The notes: generated by a model from the letters alone, not told the origin. A stretch of 64,000 nucleotides of DNA from an uncultured Alphaproteobacteria bacterium (GCA_943787175.1 CALSLK010000024.1:1-64000); one strand, 5' to 3'; counted from the first letter of the stretch, positions 46,164 to 56,939 are shown. A program made the numbers and translations.

Positions 46164-47437
46164 ACGCTTTTTCCTACCGTGACGGCCTGCTTCATGCCGA
46201 TGATGTCGATCTTGCCACGCTGGCGCGCGAGGTCGGCACGCCGTTCTATTGTTACAGCGCAACCGCGCTTGAGGAACGTTACCTCCGCCTTGCCGAGATC
46301 ACCGCACCCAGCGGAACAGGCATTGCCTTTGCCGTGAAGGCCAACAGCAATCTTGCCGTGATCGCCCTGCTTGGGCGTCTGGGTGCAGGCGCTGATGTCG
46401 TTTCGGAAGGTGAACTGCGCCGCGCGCTGGCAGCAGGTGTTCCAGCCGACCGCATCCTGTTTTCTGGTGTCGGCAAGTCGGTTGGCGAACTGAGCTTTGC
46501 CATCGAGCAGGGCATTCACCAGATCAATGTCGAAAGCGAAACCGAATTCGACCGCATTCTGGAACTGGCGGACCAGGCCCGCACAACCGTGCGCATTGCC
46601 CTGCGGATCAATCCAGATGTTTCTGCCGGCGGCCACGACAAGATTTCGACCGGGCGCAAGACCGACAAGTTCGGTATCGAAGCCGATCACGCCATCGCGC
46701 TTTATCAGGGTGCAAGCGAACACGCCTATGTCGAGCCGGTCGGACTGGCCATGCATATCGGCTCGCAGATCCAGAAGGTTGCTGCCTTTGAAGCTGCCTT
46801 TGACCGTATTGCCGAGATCGCCGATGACGTGAAGGCGCTGGGCCTTTCCGTGCCGCGTCTCGATCTTGGCGGCGGACTGGGTGTGGCCTATCACGACGAG
46901 GAACAGGAACTGCCACTGGCCCATTATGGTGAACTGCTCCAGTCGCTCGCCAAACGAACCGGTGCGCACCTGATGATCGAGCCCGGCCGCTGGCTTGTGG
47001 CCGGTGCAGGCGTTCTGGTGACGGAAGTCAACGCCATCAAGCAGGCCGGAGAACGCCGCTTTGCCATTGTTGATGCGGCCATGAACGACCTGATCCGCCC
47101 GACCCTTTATGACGCGCATCATCCGGTCTGGCCGGTCCGGGAAATGGCTGATGTGCCGCGCCATCCCACAACAGTGGCCGGCCCCGTCTGCGAATCAGGC
47201 GATATTCTTGCCGTGGATGCCCCGTTGCCGGACCTTTCTGCTGGCGATCTTGTTACCATTGGTCACGCAGGAGCCTATGGCGCCGTCATGGCGTCTGGTT
47301 ACAATGGCAGGCTTCTGGTGCCGGAGGTCATGGTGCGTGGTGATGATTTCGCCATTGTTCGCCGCCGCCCCAGCCATGATGAAGCGATGGCTCTGGACAG
47401 TATTCCTGACCTGGAGACCAAGGCCAGCGCTGCATAG
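46160..47437 (+). CDS. lysA: diaminopimelate decarboxylase
   Basis: The 425-residue PLP enzyme makes lysine from meso-diaminopimelate. It starts at TTG overlapping the lptM stop (TTGA). The Schiff-base lysine is in FAVKANSNLAVI near residue 60, the glycine-rich phosphate loop is DLGGGLGVAYHDEE near 235, and IEPGRWLVAGAG near 273 and CESGDILAVDAPLP near 345 hold active-site Cys and Glu. The order argH-lptM-lysA indicates an operon. Confidence 0.95.
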   Translation: MNAFSYRDGLLHADDVDLATLAREVGTPFYCYSATALEERYLRLAEITAPSGTGIAFAVKANSNLAVIALLGRLGAGADVVSEGELRRALAAGVPADRILFSGVGKSVGELSFAIEQGIHQINVESETEFDRILELADQARTTVRIALRINPDVSAGGHDKISTGRKTDKFGIEADHAIALYQGASEHAYVEPVGLAMHIGSQIQKVAAFEAAFDRIAEIADDVKALGLSVPRLDLGGGLGVAYHDEEQELPLAHYGELLQSLAKRTGAHLMIEPGRWLVAGAGVLVTEVNAIKQAGERRFAIVDAAMNDLIRPTLYDAHHPVWPVREMADVPRHPTTVAGPVCESGDILAVDAPLPDLSAGDLVTIGHAGAYGAVMASGYNGRLLVPEVMVRGDDFAIVRRRPSHDEAMALDSIPDLETKASAA

Positions 47438-47481
47438 AAGTCCCGACGTTTCACGGCGCCGGGTCCCAGGGAACCTTTGTG

Positions 47482-49897
47482 ATGGCAGAGACCTTTTCCA
47501 ACCCGTCCCGCCGCCCGGCTGCGATATCGCGCCGCATGGGTCTGGCGCGTGGCGCGATCTGGTGGGAAGACCTGCTGACCCGGATCTGGCGCGGCATGGT
47601 GCTGCTGGGCGTTCTTCTGGGCCTGACCCTGATGGGTGTGTGGACCTGGCTTCCCGGTGAAATCCATATCGTGCTTGCCCTGGCGTTCGTCATCGCCATT
47701 CCGGTGGTGCTGTGGCGTGACCTGCGTGGCATCACCTGGCCGGACGAGGAAGCTGCTCTGCGCCGTCTTGAGCGCAAGAGCGGGTTCGACCATCGCCCGC
47801 TGCTGGCCGTCGAAGACAGCTTTGCCGGTGATCCTCATGATCCCCAGAGCCGCGCGTTGTTTGAAGCGCATCGCAAACGCATGGCAGAGCGCATTCGTGC
47901 CGTGAAGGTAGGGCGTCCGCTTTCGAGTGTCTCATCCCATGATCGTCTGGCGCTGCGCTCTCTGGCCATCATGGTCCTGGCCATTGGTGTCATGGCGGGC
48001 TGGGGCCATGCGCGTGCCAACATAGCCTCGATTCTTCATCCTGATTTCTCGCGTACCCTGGCTGCCGCAGATGTTGGCGAGCTGACTCTGTGGATTACGC
48101 CGCCTGCCTATACCGGCGTGCCGCCGCTCTGGCTCGACGCGCTGGAACGAACGGCTGACGGTGAGCCGGTCGCGATCCCGGCAGGAAGCGAGCTTGTTGC
48201 CCAGATCAGGGGTGGGGACGATGTGCCCAGTGCTGGTCATCGATGACCAGAACGTCACGTTCGAGGCTGCCGGGCTCGGCAGCTATCAAATCGTGCATGT
48301 CTTTGAAGAAGGAAGCCGTTTTGCGGTGACGCAATCAGGCCAGGAGATTTCGGCCTGGCCCATCAACGTCATCGCGGATGCACCCCCTGAAATTGCCCTC
48401 TCCGAGCCACCTTCCGAAACTTTGCGCACCAGTCTGCGCCTCGACGTCCTTGCGGCTGATGATTATGGCCTGACCAGCATTCAGGGCGTGATCAAACGCG
48501 TGGATATTGAAAACGAAGAGGTTCTGACGATCTCGATCCCGATCTCGCAGGTCGGCGTGAAAGATGTCGAGGGGCCGGCCTTCTATGACTTTACGGCGCA
48601 TCCCTGGGCCGGCATGGAGCTCAGCCTGCAACTCACCGTTACCGATGTTGTGGGACAGACGACGACCACCGAAGAAATCGTCTTCGATATGCCCGAACGG
48701 TATTTCCTCAATCCGCTGGCACGGTCCATCAGCGACCAGCGCAAGAGGCTGGTCCTTAACCCGGCGATGGCCAAGCTGACCAAGGAAATGCTGGAAGGTC
48801 TGGCTAACGACCCCGTGGCCTATCTGGATGATCTTGGCGTCCATCTGGCGCTGGTGACCGGGGCGAACCGGCTTGATTACGCCCTGGAACCTGAAGAGGC
48901 GCGGGCCTCTGTCATTGAACTCATGTGGGATACCGCGCTGGCTGTCGAGGAAGGTCCATTGGCCTTTGCAGAACGGCGTGTGCGCGAACTCCAGGAAGAG
49001 TTGCTCAATGCCCTGACCGAAGGTGCCAGTGAAGAAGAGATCGAACAGCTGCTCGATGAACTGCGCCTGGCCATGGAAGACTACATGCGTGCGCTTTCCA
49101 ACCGCTTGCGCACCGATCCCGGAGATCTCTTCGACCCGACCGACGCACTCAAGGCCGTGGGCAGCCGCGAGTTGACCGATCTGGTCGACCAGATCCGTGA
49201 TCTCTTGCGTTCAGGATCGCCCGATCAGGCCCAGACCCTGTTGACCCGTCTGCAGGAGATCATCGAGAACATTTCCGTCGGCAACCTGTCGGACCTCACC
49301 GGCAACATGTCGGCAGAGGTTGCCGAGGTCATTCATACCCTGCGCCAGCTGATGTCAGACCAGCAGGAACTGCTCGACGAAACCTTCCGCATGCTGCGCG
49401 AAGATGAGCCCGAAGACTTCAGCACCCAGGGCGAGGCAGGCAGGCAAGGACAGATGCAGGCGGTGCTGCAGGATCTGATGGGCCGCCTTGATGAATTTGG
49501 TTATGGCGCGCCGCGCGAATTCTCCCGCGCTGACCGCTCTATGGAACGCTCTGTGCGCCAGCTTGAGGCAGACCGACCGAGCCAGGCCGTCGATCATCAG
49601 ACCGAAGCTCTTGAGCATCTGCGCTCGGGCGCGGATTCGCTGATGGAAGAGATGATGGAGCAGGCCGGTGAGGATGCCACCGGAGACGGGCGCAACTTCT
49701 TTGCCGCGCCGCGCGACCCCATGGGCCGTCACATGGGTGGCAGCGGCCAGGAGGACACGTCCGATTTCACGCTGCCCGACCGTGGTGCAATCATCAAGGC
49801 CCGCGAGATCCTGGATGAACTCTACAAGCGCGCCGGCGAACAATATCGCCCGCTTGAGGAGCAAGAATATCTCCAGCGTCTGCTCCGCCGCTTCTGA
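47482..49897 (+). pseudogene. TIGR02302-type membrane protein (DUF4175), one frameshift
   Basis: This is a large protein of about 800 residues. Two helices near the N-terminus (residues 30-75) and a third near 160 anchor it. The first frame ends at 48246 after VAQIRGGDDVPSAG, and the continuation in a second frame begins VIDDQNVTFEAAGLG, so a one-base shift near 48225-48240 breaks it. The rest (IALSEPPSETLRTSLRL, ALARSISDQRKRL, long acidic coiled-coil part about 470-620) is intact and typical of the TIGR02302 family found in alphaproteobacteria. The family's function is unknown. Confidence 0.85.
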
Positions 49898-49905
49898 GTC
49901 TGGAC

Positions 49906-50418
49906 GTGGCGACGATGTTGATTGTCAGGGATGCTGCCGCAGCCGATATCGCGGCAATCACGGCGATTTACCGTCATCATGTCGTGCACGGGGTGGCCTC
50001 GTTCGAGACTGACCCACCGGGCGAAACAGAAATGACCCGCCGCCATGCCGGTCTGGTATCGGCTGACCTTCCCTATCTGGTGGCCGAGCGGGAAGGGCTG
50101 GTGATCGGTTATGCCTATGCCGGCCCCTATCGCACGCGCCCGGCCTACCGGAACAGTGTCGAGAACTCGGTCTACGTTCACGCCGACCATCATGGTCTGG
50201 GTGCAGGCAAGGCCCTGATGGCCGAACTGATTGTGCGCTGTCGCGCTGCCGGCCGGCGTCAGATGATCGCGATCATCGGTGACTCCGCCAACACGGCATC
50301 GATCCGGCTGCATGAGACGTTCGGATTCCGCAACGTCGGCACCCTGACTGATGTGGGTTTCAAGCACGGCCGTTGGCTCGATAGCGTGATCATGCAGCTT
50401 GATCTGCTTGAGACCTGA
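49906..50418 (+). CDS. GNAT N-acetyltransferase, phosphinothricin-acetyltransferase-like
   Basis: The 170-residue acyl-CoA-dependent acetyltransferase starts at GTG. The acetyl-CoA loop reads HHGLGAGKALMAELI near residue 103, with the preceding NSVENSVYVHADH strand and the C-terminal IRLHETFGFRNVGTLTDVGFKHGRW, a pattern typical of the PAT/MetX-type N-acetyltransferases that acetylate methionine sulfone or phosphinothricin-like amines. The exact substrate is not given by sequence. Confidence 0.88.
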   Translation: MATMLIVRDAAAADIAAITAIYRHHVVHGVASFETDPPGETEMTRRHAGLVSADLPYLVAEREGLVIGYAYAGPYRTRPAYRNSVENSVYVHADHHGLGAGKALMAELIVRCRAAGRRQMIAIIGDSANTASIRLHETFGFRNVGTLTDVGFKHGRWLDSVIMQLDLLET

Positions 50419-50431
50419 CCAGACAGGTGCG

Positions 50432-51523
50432 TCAGCGAACGTCCTCGAACGTCATGAAGATTTCGAACAGATCGTCACCCCGCGACGGATCAGGATAGGT
50501 CGCCCGGTAGGTCGTCTGATCATCAGGGCCCAAACCGGCAGCGGCTGCTTCGAAGCTCCAGTGCAGAACGACAGCGCCGCTGATATCGAGAATCTCGGCG
50601 CGCAACGCGGGAAGGCGCTGGAACTTGTTGCCGGTGTTGACGATGCGGCCACTGACAATCAGCAGCGAATGGTCGCCCTGCACGTCGACACTGAAGGCTG
50701 CGTCCCTGTATTCAAGGTTGACGGAGTTCGGAGGGCCGACCAGGTCGGCCATCTCGTAGTAGTCGATCGTTGCCGGGATGTTACGCATGATCTGGTTGCG
50801 GAACTCAAAAAGACCGAAACCGACGGCAACGACCAGCAGCAGAAACAGCAGGAAGGCCTTTGCGCCGCCGCCGCGTTTTTTCCTGGGCTTTTCTTCAGGC
50901 GCGGAATCCGGTGCCACGACCCGTGAAATGTCAAAGGTCGGCTCCGTCCGGGCTTCTCCATCCCGAGGCTTTGGTTTGATGGTGTCGGAAGCAAGTCCGA
51001 TGTTGTCGTTGTCGCCGGGGGGCTCAGGCTCTGGTTCCCGATGGGGTGTCAGGACGTTCGTATCCTGCGGCGCATATACCGCACTGGTTTGAGCGTCGAC
51101 CGGAGGTGCTGCGTCCTGGGTGCCCGAGGGCAGGTCAGCACCGGAATCCAGGCCATCCGTCACAGCCGCAACAGGTGCGGGCGTTTCAGCAGGCAGTTCC
51201 GGCTCAGGGTCGGATTCGACGGCTTCTTCCTGAACGTTCTGTGTTTCAGGAACACACGGCGTTTCAGTTACCGCATCGGCTGTTGCCGCGGAATCTGTTT
51301 GATCCTGGGAACTGGGCGATTCCGGCTGCGGTGCTGTACTTTCGGGCTCGCTGGGCGGGGACGAAGCTTCTTCGGCCACCGGCGCCTGGAAGGGTTCCGG
51401 CTTGGCGGATGCTTCAAACCAGACGTGTTTGCACGCGGCACAGCGCAATTTGCGGCCTGTGTCACCGAGTGCATCGTCTGGTATGCGGAACTTTGTTCCA
51501 CAGGATGGACAGGTGAGAATCAT
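50432..51523 (-). CDS. zinc-ribbon membrane protein, MJ0042/DUF3426 type
   Basis: The 363-residue protein begins with a double-CxxC zinc ribbon (CPSCGTKFRIP and RCAACKHVW, residues 5-35), typical of the MJ0042 family. A long Pro/Glu/Ala-rich linker (about 45-210) separates it from one membrane helix (AFLLFLLLVVAVGFGLF near 225). The C-terminal beta domain (about 250-360) matches DUF3426. It is widespread in alphaproteobacteria without known function. It is divergent from ftsE, with about 115 bases between. Confidence 0.85.
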   Translation of the reverse strand: MILTCPSCGTKFRIPDDALGDTGRKLRCAACKHVWFEASAKPEPFQAPVAEEASSPPSEPESTAPQPESPSSQDQTDSAATADAVTETPCVPETQNVQEEAVESDPEPELPAETPAPVAAVTDGLDSGADLPSGTQDAAPPVDAQTSAVYAPQDTNVLTPHREPEPEPPGDNDNIGLASDTIKPKPRDGEARTEPTFDISRVVAPDSAPEEKPRKKRGGGAKAFLLFLLLVVAVGFGLFEFRNQIMRNIPATIDYYEMADLVGPPNSVNLEYRDAAFSVDVQGDHSLLIVSGRIVNTGNKFQRLPALRAEILDISGAVVLHWSFEAAAAGLGPDDQTTYRATYPDPSRGDDLFEIFMTFEDVR

Positions 51524-51638
51524 GCGCCTTCACGTGGCGTCGTGCGCCCTTGCTGCTATGTTCTATAGGCGGGGGCAGCGCGGCTGGCAAGTAAGGCTGT
51601 TCTGTATCAAACCGGGAATTGGCACGAGGTTTACAACC

Positions 51639-52297
51639 GTGGTTCGCTTTGAAAACGTCGGTCTTCGGTATGGCAGTGGACCCGAGGTCCTCCATGACGT
51701 CGATCTTTCACTCGATCCCGGGTCTTATCATTTTCTGGTAGGGCCCAGTGGAGCAGGTAAATCCTCCCTGCTAAGCCTGCTTTATCTCGCGCGCAGGCCC
51801 ACGCGCGGGCTGGTCACCATGTTTGACAGTGACATTGCCAGCGCGCCACGCGCAACCCTGCCCGAACTGCGCCGCCGCATTGGTGTCGTGTTTCAGGACT
51901 ACCATCTGCTCGATCACCTCACGACCTTCGACAACGTGGCGTTGCCGCTACGCGTCGCTGGCGTGGGTCGGCACAGATTCGCGAGCATGTGATGGAATTG
52001 CTGGAATGGGTCGGGTTGGGCGACAAGGTCGATGTGCAGCCTCCGTTCATGTCGGGTGGTGAGAAGCAGCGTGTTGCCGTGGCACGCGCCGTTATCGGCC
52101 AGCCTGATCTGTTGTTGGCCGACGAGCCGACCGGCAACCTGGATCAGGCGATGGCCCATCGTCTGATGCGCCTGTTTGAAGAACTGAACCGGCAGGGCAC
52201 CACCCTGCTGATCGCGACCCATGACACGAACCTGCCTGTGCAGTTCCCCCACCCGGTACTGCGCCTGGATCAGGGCCAATTGGGCTTGGACGGCTAA
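51639..52297 (+). pseudogene. ftsE: cell division ATP-binding protein FtsE, one frameshift
   Basis: This is the ABC-type ATPase subunit of the FtsEX complex. Walker A GPSGAGKSS near residue 38, Q-loop VVFQDYHLLDH near 83, signature SGGEKQR near 138, Walker B LLLADEPTGNLD near 160 and H-loop ATHD near 193 are present. The start is GTG. A one-base shift near 51975 puts the second half in another frame: VAGVG should join REHVMELLEWVG. FtsEX controls peptidoglycan hydrolysis at the septum. Confidence 0.9.
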
Positions 52298-52300
52298 AAC

Positions 52301-53179
52301 ATGCTGGGTTTCAGACGCTCTGGCGATGTGCCGCTTTCTTCCGATCCCTCGGCGCGTTTTGTGCCGTGGATCATCGGCACCATGGTGTTTCTTTCTGCCC
52401 TGGTGCTGGCGGTGGCACTGGTCCTGGGCAGCGCGATCGATCGTTGGCAGTTGAGCCACAGCGTTCAGTTGACGGTTGAGGTTCCGGCTGGTGCAGCCCA
52501 GGCCGGTGGCGTCGAGATTGCGCTGGAAAAGCTGGCGGCTCTGCCCGGAGTCGTTTCGGCGGCACGGGTTACAGACGACCATATTTCGGCCCTTCTGGCG
52601 CCGTGGGTGGGTGAGGACCTCGACCTTTCGACCCTGCCGCTTCCGGTGCTGATTGATGTCGAGGTCACGACGCCGGGCGCGCTTGACCCGGAGGCGGCAG
52701 AACGCCAGCTTTCCGGTGATGTTCCCGGTATTCGCGTTGATGACGGCAAACGGTGGCTGGAACCGGTGCGGGCAACGGCCGGTGCGCTGCAGGCGATTGC
52801 GGGGTTCGTGTTGTTCCTGATCGGGTTGGCATCGATTGCCACCGTCATCTTCATGACCCGCACGGGTTTGTCCGTGCATCACGGTACGATCAGCGTGCTG
52901 CATCAGGTTGGCGCGCGCGACAGTTATGTCGCGCGGCAGTTCCAGAATCAGGCGCTGCGCCTTGCCCTGATCGGCGGTATTCCAGGCCTGTTGCTGGCCG
53001 GCATGTGCCTGATGGTTGTGCGCTCTCTTGCGGCCAGGCTTGAGGCCCCCCTGCTGCCTGCTGTCAGTTTTGATGCAGGTGCCTGGATTCTTCTGGCTCT
53101 GCTGCCGCTGGCTGCAGCACTGATCGCCCTGTTGACCGCACGTATCACCGTGATGGCGACCCTGGCGAGGATGCCGTGA
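52301..53179 (+). CDS. ftsX: cell division protein FtsX
   Basis: The 292-residue four-helix inner-membrane partner of FtsE has one N-terminal membrane segment (near 20-45), a periplasmic domain (about 60-160) and three C-terminal helices. A conserved VHHGTISVLHQVGARDSYVARQFQ cytosolic helix near 190-215 contacts FtsE. It would transmit ATP hydrolysis to periplasmic amidase activators. It starts four bases after the ftsE stop and overlaps the ydcF start by four bases. Confidence 0.88.
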   Translation: MLGFRRSGDVPLSSDPSARFVPWIIGTMVFLSALVLAVALVLGSAIDRWQLSHSVQLTVEVPAGAAQAGGVEIALEKLAALPGVVSAARVTDDHISALLAPWVGEDLDLSTLPLPVLIDVEVTTPGALDPEAAERQLSGDVPGIRVDDGKRWLEPVRATAGALQAIAGFVLFLIGLASIATVIFMTRTGLSVHHGTISVLHQVGARDSYVARQFQNQALRLALIGGIPGLLLAGMCLMVVRSLAARLEAPLLPAVSFDAGAWILLALLPLAAALIALLTARITVMATLARMP

Positions 53180-53766
53180 GAAAGAACCGGAAAGGCCGTA
53201 CCCGCCGTTTTGCCGCGTTTCTGGGCTTTCTGGTGCTGGCCTGGACCGGCGGGTTTGTCTGGTTTGTTGCGAATATTCCCGGCGAGGCCGGGGACACCAC
53301 AACCCATACCGATGCCATCGTTGTACTGACCGGTGGCAGCGAGCGCCTGCCGGTGGGCCTGGCGCTCCTGGAGGAGGGCCTGGGCGACCGCCTGTTCGTT
53401 TCGGGCGTCTATTCCGGGGTTGATGTCGCGACCATCCTTGACCTCAATACCCAGGCACCGACCACGCTGGCCTGCTGTATCGACCTTGGCCATGACGCCG
53501 ACCACACGATCGGCAATGCGCGTGAGACCGCGATCTGGATGGCCGCGGACAACCGCGCATCCCTGCGTCTGGTGACGGCCAATTATCACATGCCGCGCAG
53601 CCTGAACCTGTTCCGGCGGATCATGCCCGATATCGAGATCATCCCCCATCCGGTCTTCCCCGATACCGTCCGGGTTGATGCATGGTGGCGCCATCCCCGC
53701 ACGCTGGTGCTGCTGGCTGACGAGTACACGAAGTATCTGGTCAGCCTGGTCTGGCCACCAGCATGA
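53176..53766 (+). CDS. YdcF-family (DUF218) membrane protein
   Basis: The 196-residue protein has one N-terminal membrane helix and a DUF218 domain. DAIVVLTGGSERLPVGLALLE near residue 45, the conserved GHDADHTIGNARETAIW with Asn/Glu, and ANYHMPRSLNLFRRIMPDIEI near 140 are family marks. Homologues include the vancomycin-sensitivity protein SanA and YdcF, and some act in envelope metabolism. Starts at GTG overlapping ftsX. Confidence 0.85.
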   Translation: MRKNRKGRTRRFAAFLGFLVLAWTGGFVWFVANIPGEAGDTTTHTDAIVVLTGGSERLPVGLALLEEGLGDRLFVSGVYSGVDVATILDLNTQAPTTLACCIDLGHDADHTIGNARETAIWMAADNRASLRLVTANYHMPRSLNLFRRIMPDIEIIPHPVFPDTVRVDAWWRHPRTLVLLADEYTKYLVSLVWPPA

Positions 53767-53773
53767 ACACGCC

Positions 53774-54496
53774 ATGAATACCGTGCGTTCGTTGGCGTTT
53801 CTGCTGGTCTCTCTGGCGGTGATGCTGGTTGCAGGTTTCCTGTGCCTGCCGCTTCTGGTGCTCGCTCCCTCGGCCGCCGCGCGTGTCACGCGGTGGATTG
53901 CAGGCTGTCAGATTGCCTTGCTGCGCCAGATCGTGGGCCTGGATCTGGAGATGCGCTGGCTGCAAAGCCTGCCTGAGACCCCGGTGCTGATCGCGGCCAA
54001 ACATCAATCAGCCCTGGAGACCTATGCCCTGACGGCACTGCTCCCCAATGCATGTTTTGTGCTCAAGCGTGAAATCGTGCGTGTGCCGGTGGCCGGCTGG
54101 TATGTGCGCTCTCTGGGTGTTGTTGCCGTGGACCGGGCAGGAGGCTCCTCAGCCTTGAAGGACATGGTGCGCCAGGCGCAGGAAGCCGTCGCTGTAGGCC
54201 GCCATATCGTGATTTTCCCGGAAGGTACGCGCACGAAGCCTGGTGAAAGTGTGCGTTATCACCCCGGTGTCGCAGCGCTTTATGGCGCCCTGGATATTCC
54301 CGTGGTGCCGGTTGCCCTCAACACCGGACTCTTCTGGCCGCGCAAAAGGCTGACCAAACGACCGGGCAAGGCGGTGATCGCGTTTCTCGAGCCGATTGCA
54401 CCGGGTATGGCGCGTAAAGCGTTCATGGAAGCGTTGTCGGATCGCATCGAATCCGGCACCAACCGACTGATTGGTGAAACCAACAGCGTTGAATAA
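53774..54496 (+). CDS. plsC: 1-acyl-sn-glycerol-3-phosphate acyltransferase
   Basis: The 240-residue membrane-associated enzyme makes phosphatidic acid from lysophosphatidic acid. A hydrophobic N-terminus (residues 5-40) is followed by the acyltransferase motif KHQSALETYAL near 78 (His-x4-Glu, a variant of the usual His-x4-Asp) and the substrate motif FPEGTRTKPGE near 155. VPVALNTGLFWPR near 185 completes motif IV. It lies eight bases after ydcF and seems part of the ftsEX operon. Confidence 0.9.
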   Translation: MNTVRSLAFLLVSLAVMLVAGFLCLPLLVLAPSAAARVTRWIAGCQIALLRQIVGLDLEMRWLQSLPETPVLIAAKHQSALETYALTALLPNACFVLKREIVRVPVAGWYVRSLGVVAVDRAGGSSALKDMVRQAQEAVAVGRHIVIFPEGTRTKPGESVRYHPGVAALYGALDIPVVPVALNTGLFWPRKRLTKRPGKAVIAFLEPIAPGMARKAFMEALSDRIESGTNRLIGETNSVE

Positions 54497-54617
54497 CGGG
54501 GATTACGGGCAGCACCGGTAAATATAGCGTGCGAACGGAAAAAGAACATCTGCTTTCCGGGTATGCCCAATTGCGTTATGATCAACGTTTCCTGATCACG
54601 AATCGATAGAGACCGTC

Positions 54618-56930
54618 ATGAACGACGCGCCATCACCCATTGCGCTGCAAATCTGGGACATGAAGTACCGCCTGAAGGCACCGGACGGCTCTCCGGTTGA
54701 TGATGATGTCGCTGGAAGCTGGCGCCGCGTTGCTTCCGCATTGGCCTCGGTCGAGGCTGAAGATGTGCGCGGTGAACAGGAAGACGCGTTTTTCGAGGCC
54801 ATGTCGGGATACAAATTCCTGCCTGCGGGCCGCATTCTGGCTGGTGCCGGGACCGAACGGAACGTGACGTTGTTCAACTGCTTTGTCATGGGCACGGTGC
54901 CTGATGATATGGGCGGCATCTTCGATCACCTGAAGGAAGCTGCGCTGACCATGCAGGCCGGTGGCGGCATCGGTTATGACTTCTCCACGCTGCGCCCCAA
55001 GGGTGCGCGGGTGAAGGGTGTCGGCGCGGATGCTTCGGGCCCGCTGACCTTCATGGATGTGTGGGACGCCATGTGCCGCACGATCATGAGTGCCGGCCAT
55101 CGGCGCGGCGCCATGATGGCGACCATGCGCTGTGACCATCCCGATATCGAGGCCTTCATCGAAGCAAAGCAGGAAGCCGGCCGGCTGCGCATGTTCAACC
55201 TGTCGGTCCTGGTGAGCGATGCGTTCATGGCCGCGGTGAAGAACGATGACGCCTGGGAACTGAAGTTCAACGGCATGGTCTACCGGACCGTCAGCGCGCG
55301 AGAGCTCTGGGATTCGATCATGCGCGCGACCTATGCCTATGCCGAGCCCGGCGTCATTTTCATCGACCGCATCAACCAGCGTAACAACCTGAACTATTGC
55401 GAGACGATCAGCGCAACCAACCCCTGTGGCGAACAGCCGCTGCCGCCCTATGGCGCGTGCCTGCTGGGTTCGGTCAATCTGTCGCGTTTCATCACCGACC
55501 CGTTCACCGATGATGCCGCGCTCGATATTGAAGCGTTTGACCGCACCGTGGCTTCGGCCGTGCGCATGATGGACAACGTGGTTGATGCCTCGCGCTTCCC
55601 GCTCGAGGAACAGCGCATCGAAGCCAAGGCAAAGCGTCGCATCGGTCTGGGTGTCACGGGTCTGGCTGACGCGCTGATCATGATGCAGGCGCGTTACGGC
55701 AGCCCGCGTGGTCTGGAAATCACCGAAACCTGGATGAAGCGCCTGCAGCGTCAGGCCTATCTGGCCTCGGCCGCGTTGGCGAAAGAGAAGGGCCCGTTCC
55801 CGCTGTTTGATCGCGATGCCTATCTGGCCGGTGAATCGGTCATGGAATTGGATGAGGACGTGCGCGCAGCGATTGCCGAACACGGCATCCGCAATGCGTT
55901 GGTAACCTCCATTGCGCCCACGGGCACCATTTCGCTCTTTGCCGACAATGTCTCGTCGGGGCTGGAGCCGGTCTTTGCCTTTTCCTACACCCGCAACGTG
56001 CTGATGCCCGACGGCAGCCGCCGCAGCGAGGAAGTGGCTGATTATGCCGTGCGCCTTTATCGCCGCATGAAGGGCGAGGATGCGCCGCTGCCTGATTATT
56101 TCGTTGATGCCCAGACGCTGAAGCCGGTTGATCACGTGAAGATGCAGGCTGCGGTGCAGAAATACATCGACAGTTCGATCTCCAAGACCATCAACGTGCC
56201 CGAAGACATTGCCTTTGACGGCTTCAAGGACATCTACCTGATGGCCTATGAAACCGGCTGCAAGGGTTGCACGACCTATCGGCCCAACGATGTCACCGGC
56301 GCGGTTCTGGAGGTCAAGCCCAAGGAAACCGCTGAGCCTCAGCTTGCGCTGGACGTGCCTGCGGCGACCACGCCCGATGATGCCTATGCCACCGGCGGCG
56401 TGGTCTACATGACGCGACCGCTCGACCGGCCCGAAGTGCTGCCCGGCCAGACCTACAAGCTGCGCTGGCCCGAAAGCGATCACGCCATCTACCTCACGGT
56501 CAACGATGTGGTGCGTGATGGGCGCCGTCGCCCGTTCGAGGTCTTCATCAATTCCAAGAACATGGACCATTACGCCTGGACTGTGGGCCTCACGCGCATG
56601 ATCTCGGCCGTGTTCCGTCGGGGCGGCGATGTCAGCTTCGTGGTCGAGGAACTCAAGGCCGTGTTTGATCCCCGTGGCGGCCAATGGGTCGACGGGCGTT
56701 ATGTGCCCTCGCTGCTGGCAGCGATCGGTGAGGTGCTGGAAACCCACATGATCGATATCGGGTTCATCCATCGCGATAGCGGTGACAATGTCGAGGTCCT
56801 GGCCCGCGCCGCAGGTGAAGGCGGTGGCCAGCGCCTACCCGATTCCTGTCCGCGCTGCAGCCAGCCCAGCCTGATCCATCAGGAAGGCTGCAACATGTGC
56901 ACCTCCTGCGGATTCTCCAAATGCGCGTGA
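54618..56930 (+). CDS. nrdJ: class II (adenosylcobalamin-dependent) ribonucleotide reductase
   Basis: The 770-residue enzyme makes deoxyribonucleotides without oxygen need. ALTMQAGGGIGYDFSTLRPKG near residue 115, NPCGEQPLPPYGACLLGSVNL near 275 (active-site Cys region), and APTGTISLFADNVSSGLEP near 435 are the reductase core. The C-terminal tail carries the redox cysteines SCPRCSQP and CNMCTSCGFSKCA. A SKTINVP motif near 545 belongs to the B12-dependent form. It depends on coenzyme B12 made by the adenosyltransferase at 36626. Confidence 0.93.
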   Translation: MNDAPSPIALQIWDMKYRLKAPDGSPVDDDVAGSWRRVASALASVEAEDVRGEQEDAFFEAMSGYKFLPAGRILAGAGTERNVTLFNCFVMGTVPDDMGGIFDHLKEAALTMQAGGGIGYDFSTLRPKGARVKGVGADASGPLTFMDVWDAMCRTIMSAGHRRGAMMATMRCDHPDIEAFIEAKQEAGRLRMFNLSVLVSDAFMAAVKNDDAWELKFNGMVYRTVSARELWDSIMRATYAYAEPGVIFIDRINQRNNLNYCETISATNPCGEQPLPPYGACLLGSVNLSRFITDPFTDDAALDIEAFDRTVASAVRMMDNVVDASRFPLEEQRIEAKAKRRIGLGVTGLADALIMMQARYGSPRGLEITETWMKRLQRQAYLASAALAKEKGPFPLFDRDAYLAGESVMELDEDVRAAIAEHGIRNALVTSIAPTGTISLFADNVSSGLEPVFAFSYTRNVLMPDGSRRSEEVADYAVRLYRRMKGEDAPLPDYFVDAQTLKPVDHVKMQAAVQKYIDSSISKTINVPEDIAFDGFKDIYLMAYETGCKGCTTYRPNDVTGAVLEVKPKETAEPQLALDVPAATTPDDAYATGGVVYMTRPLDRPEVLPGQTYKLRWPESDHAIYLTVNDVVRDGRRRPFEVFINSKNMDHYAWTVGLTRMISAVFRRGGDVSFVVEELKAVFDPRGGQWVDGRYVPSLLAAIGEVLETHMIDIGFIHRDSGDNVEVLARAAGEGGGQRLPDSCPRCSQPSLIHQEGCNMCTSCGFSKCA

Positions 56931-56939
56931 TGGGGTTCC

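Noticed and set aside
54497..54617. cobalamin riboswitch before nrdJ
   Set aside because: The conserved B12-box words are absent.
54633..56771. 712-residue minus-strand frame
   Set aside because: Antisense of nrdJ with histidine-rich, low-complexity sequence typical of shadow frames.
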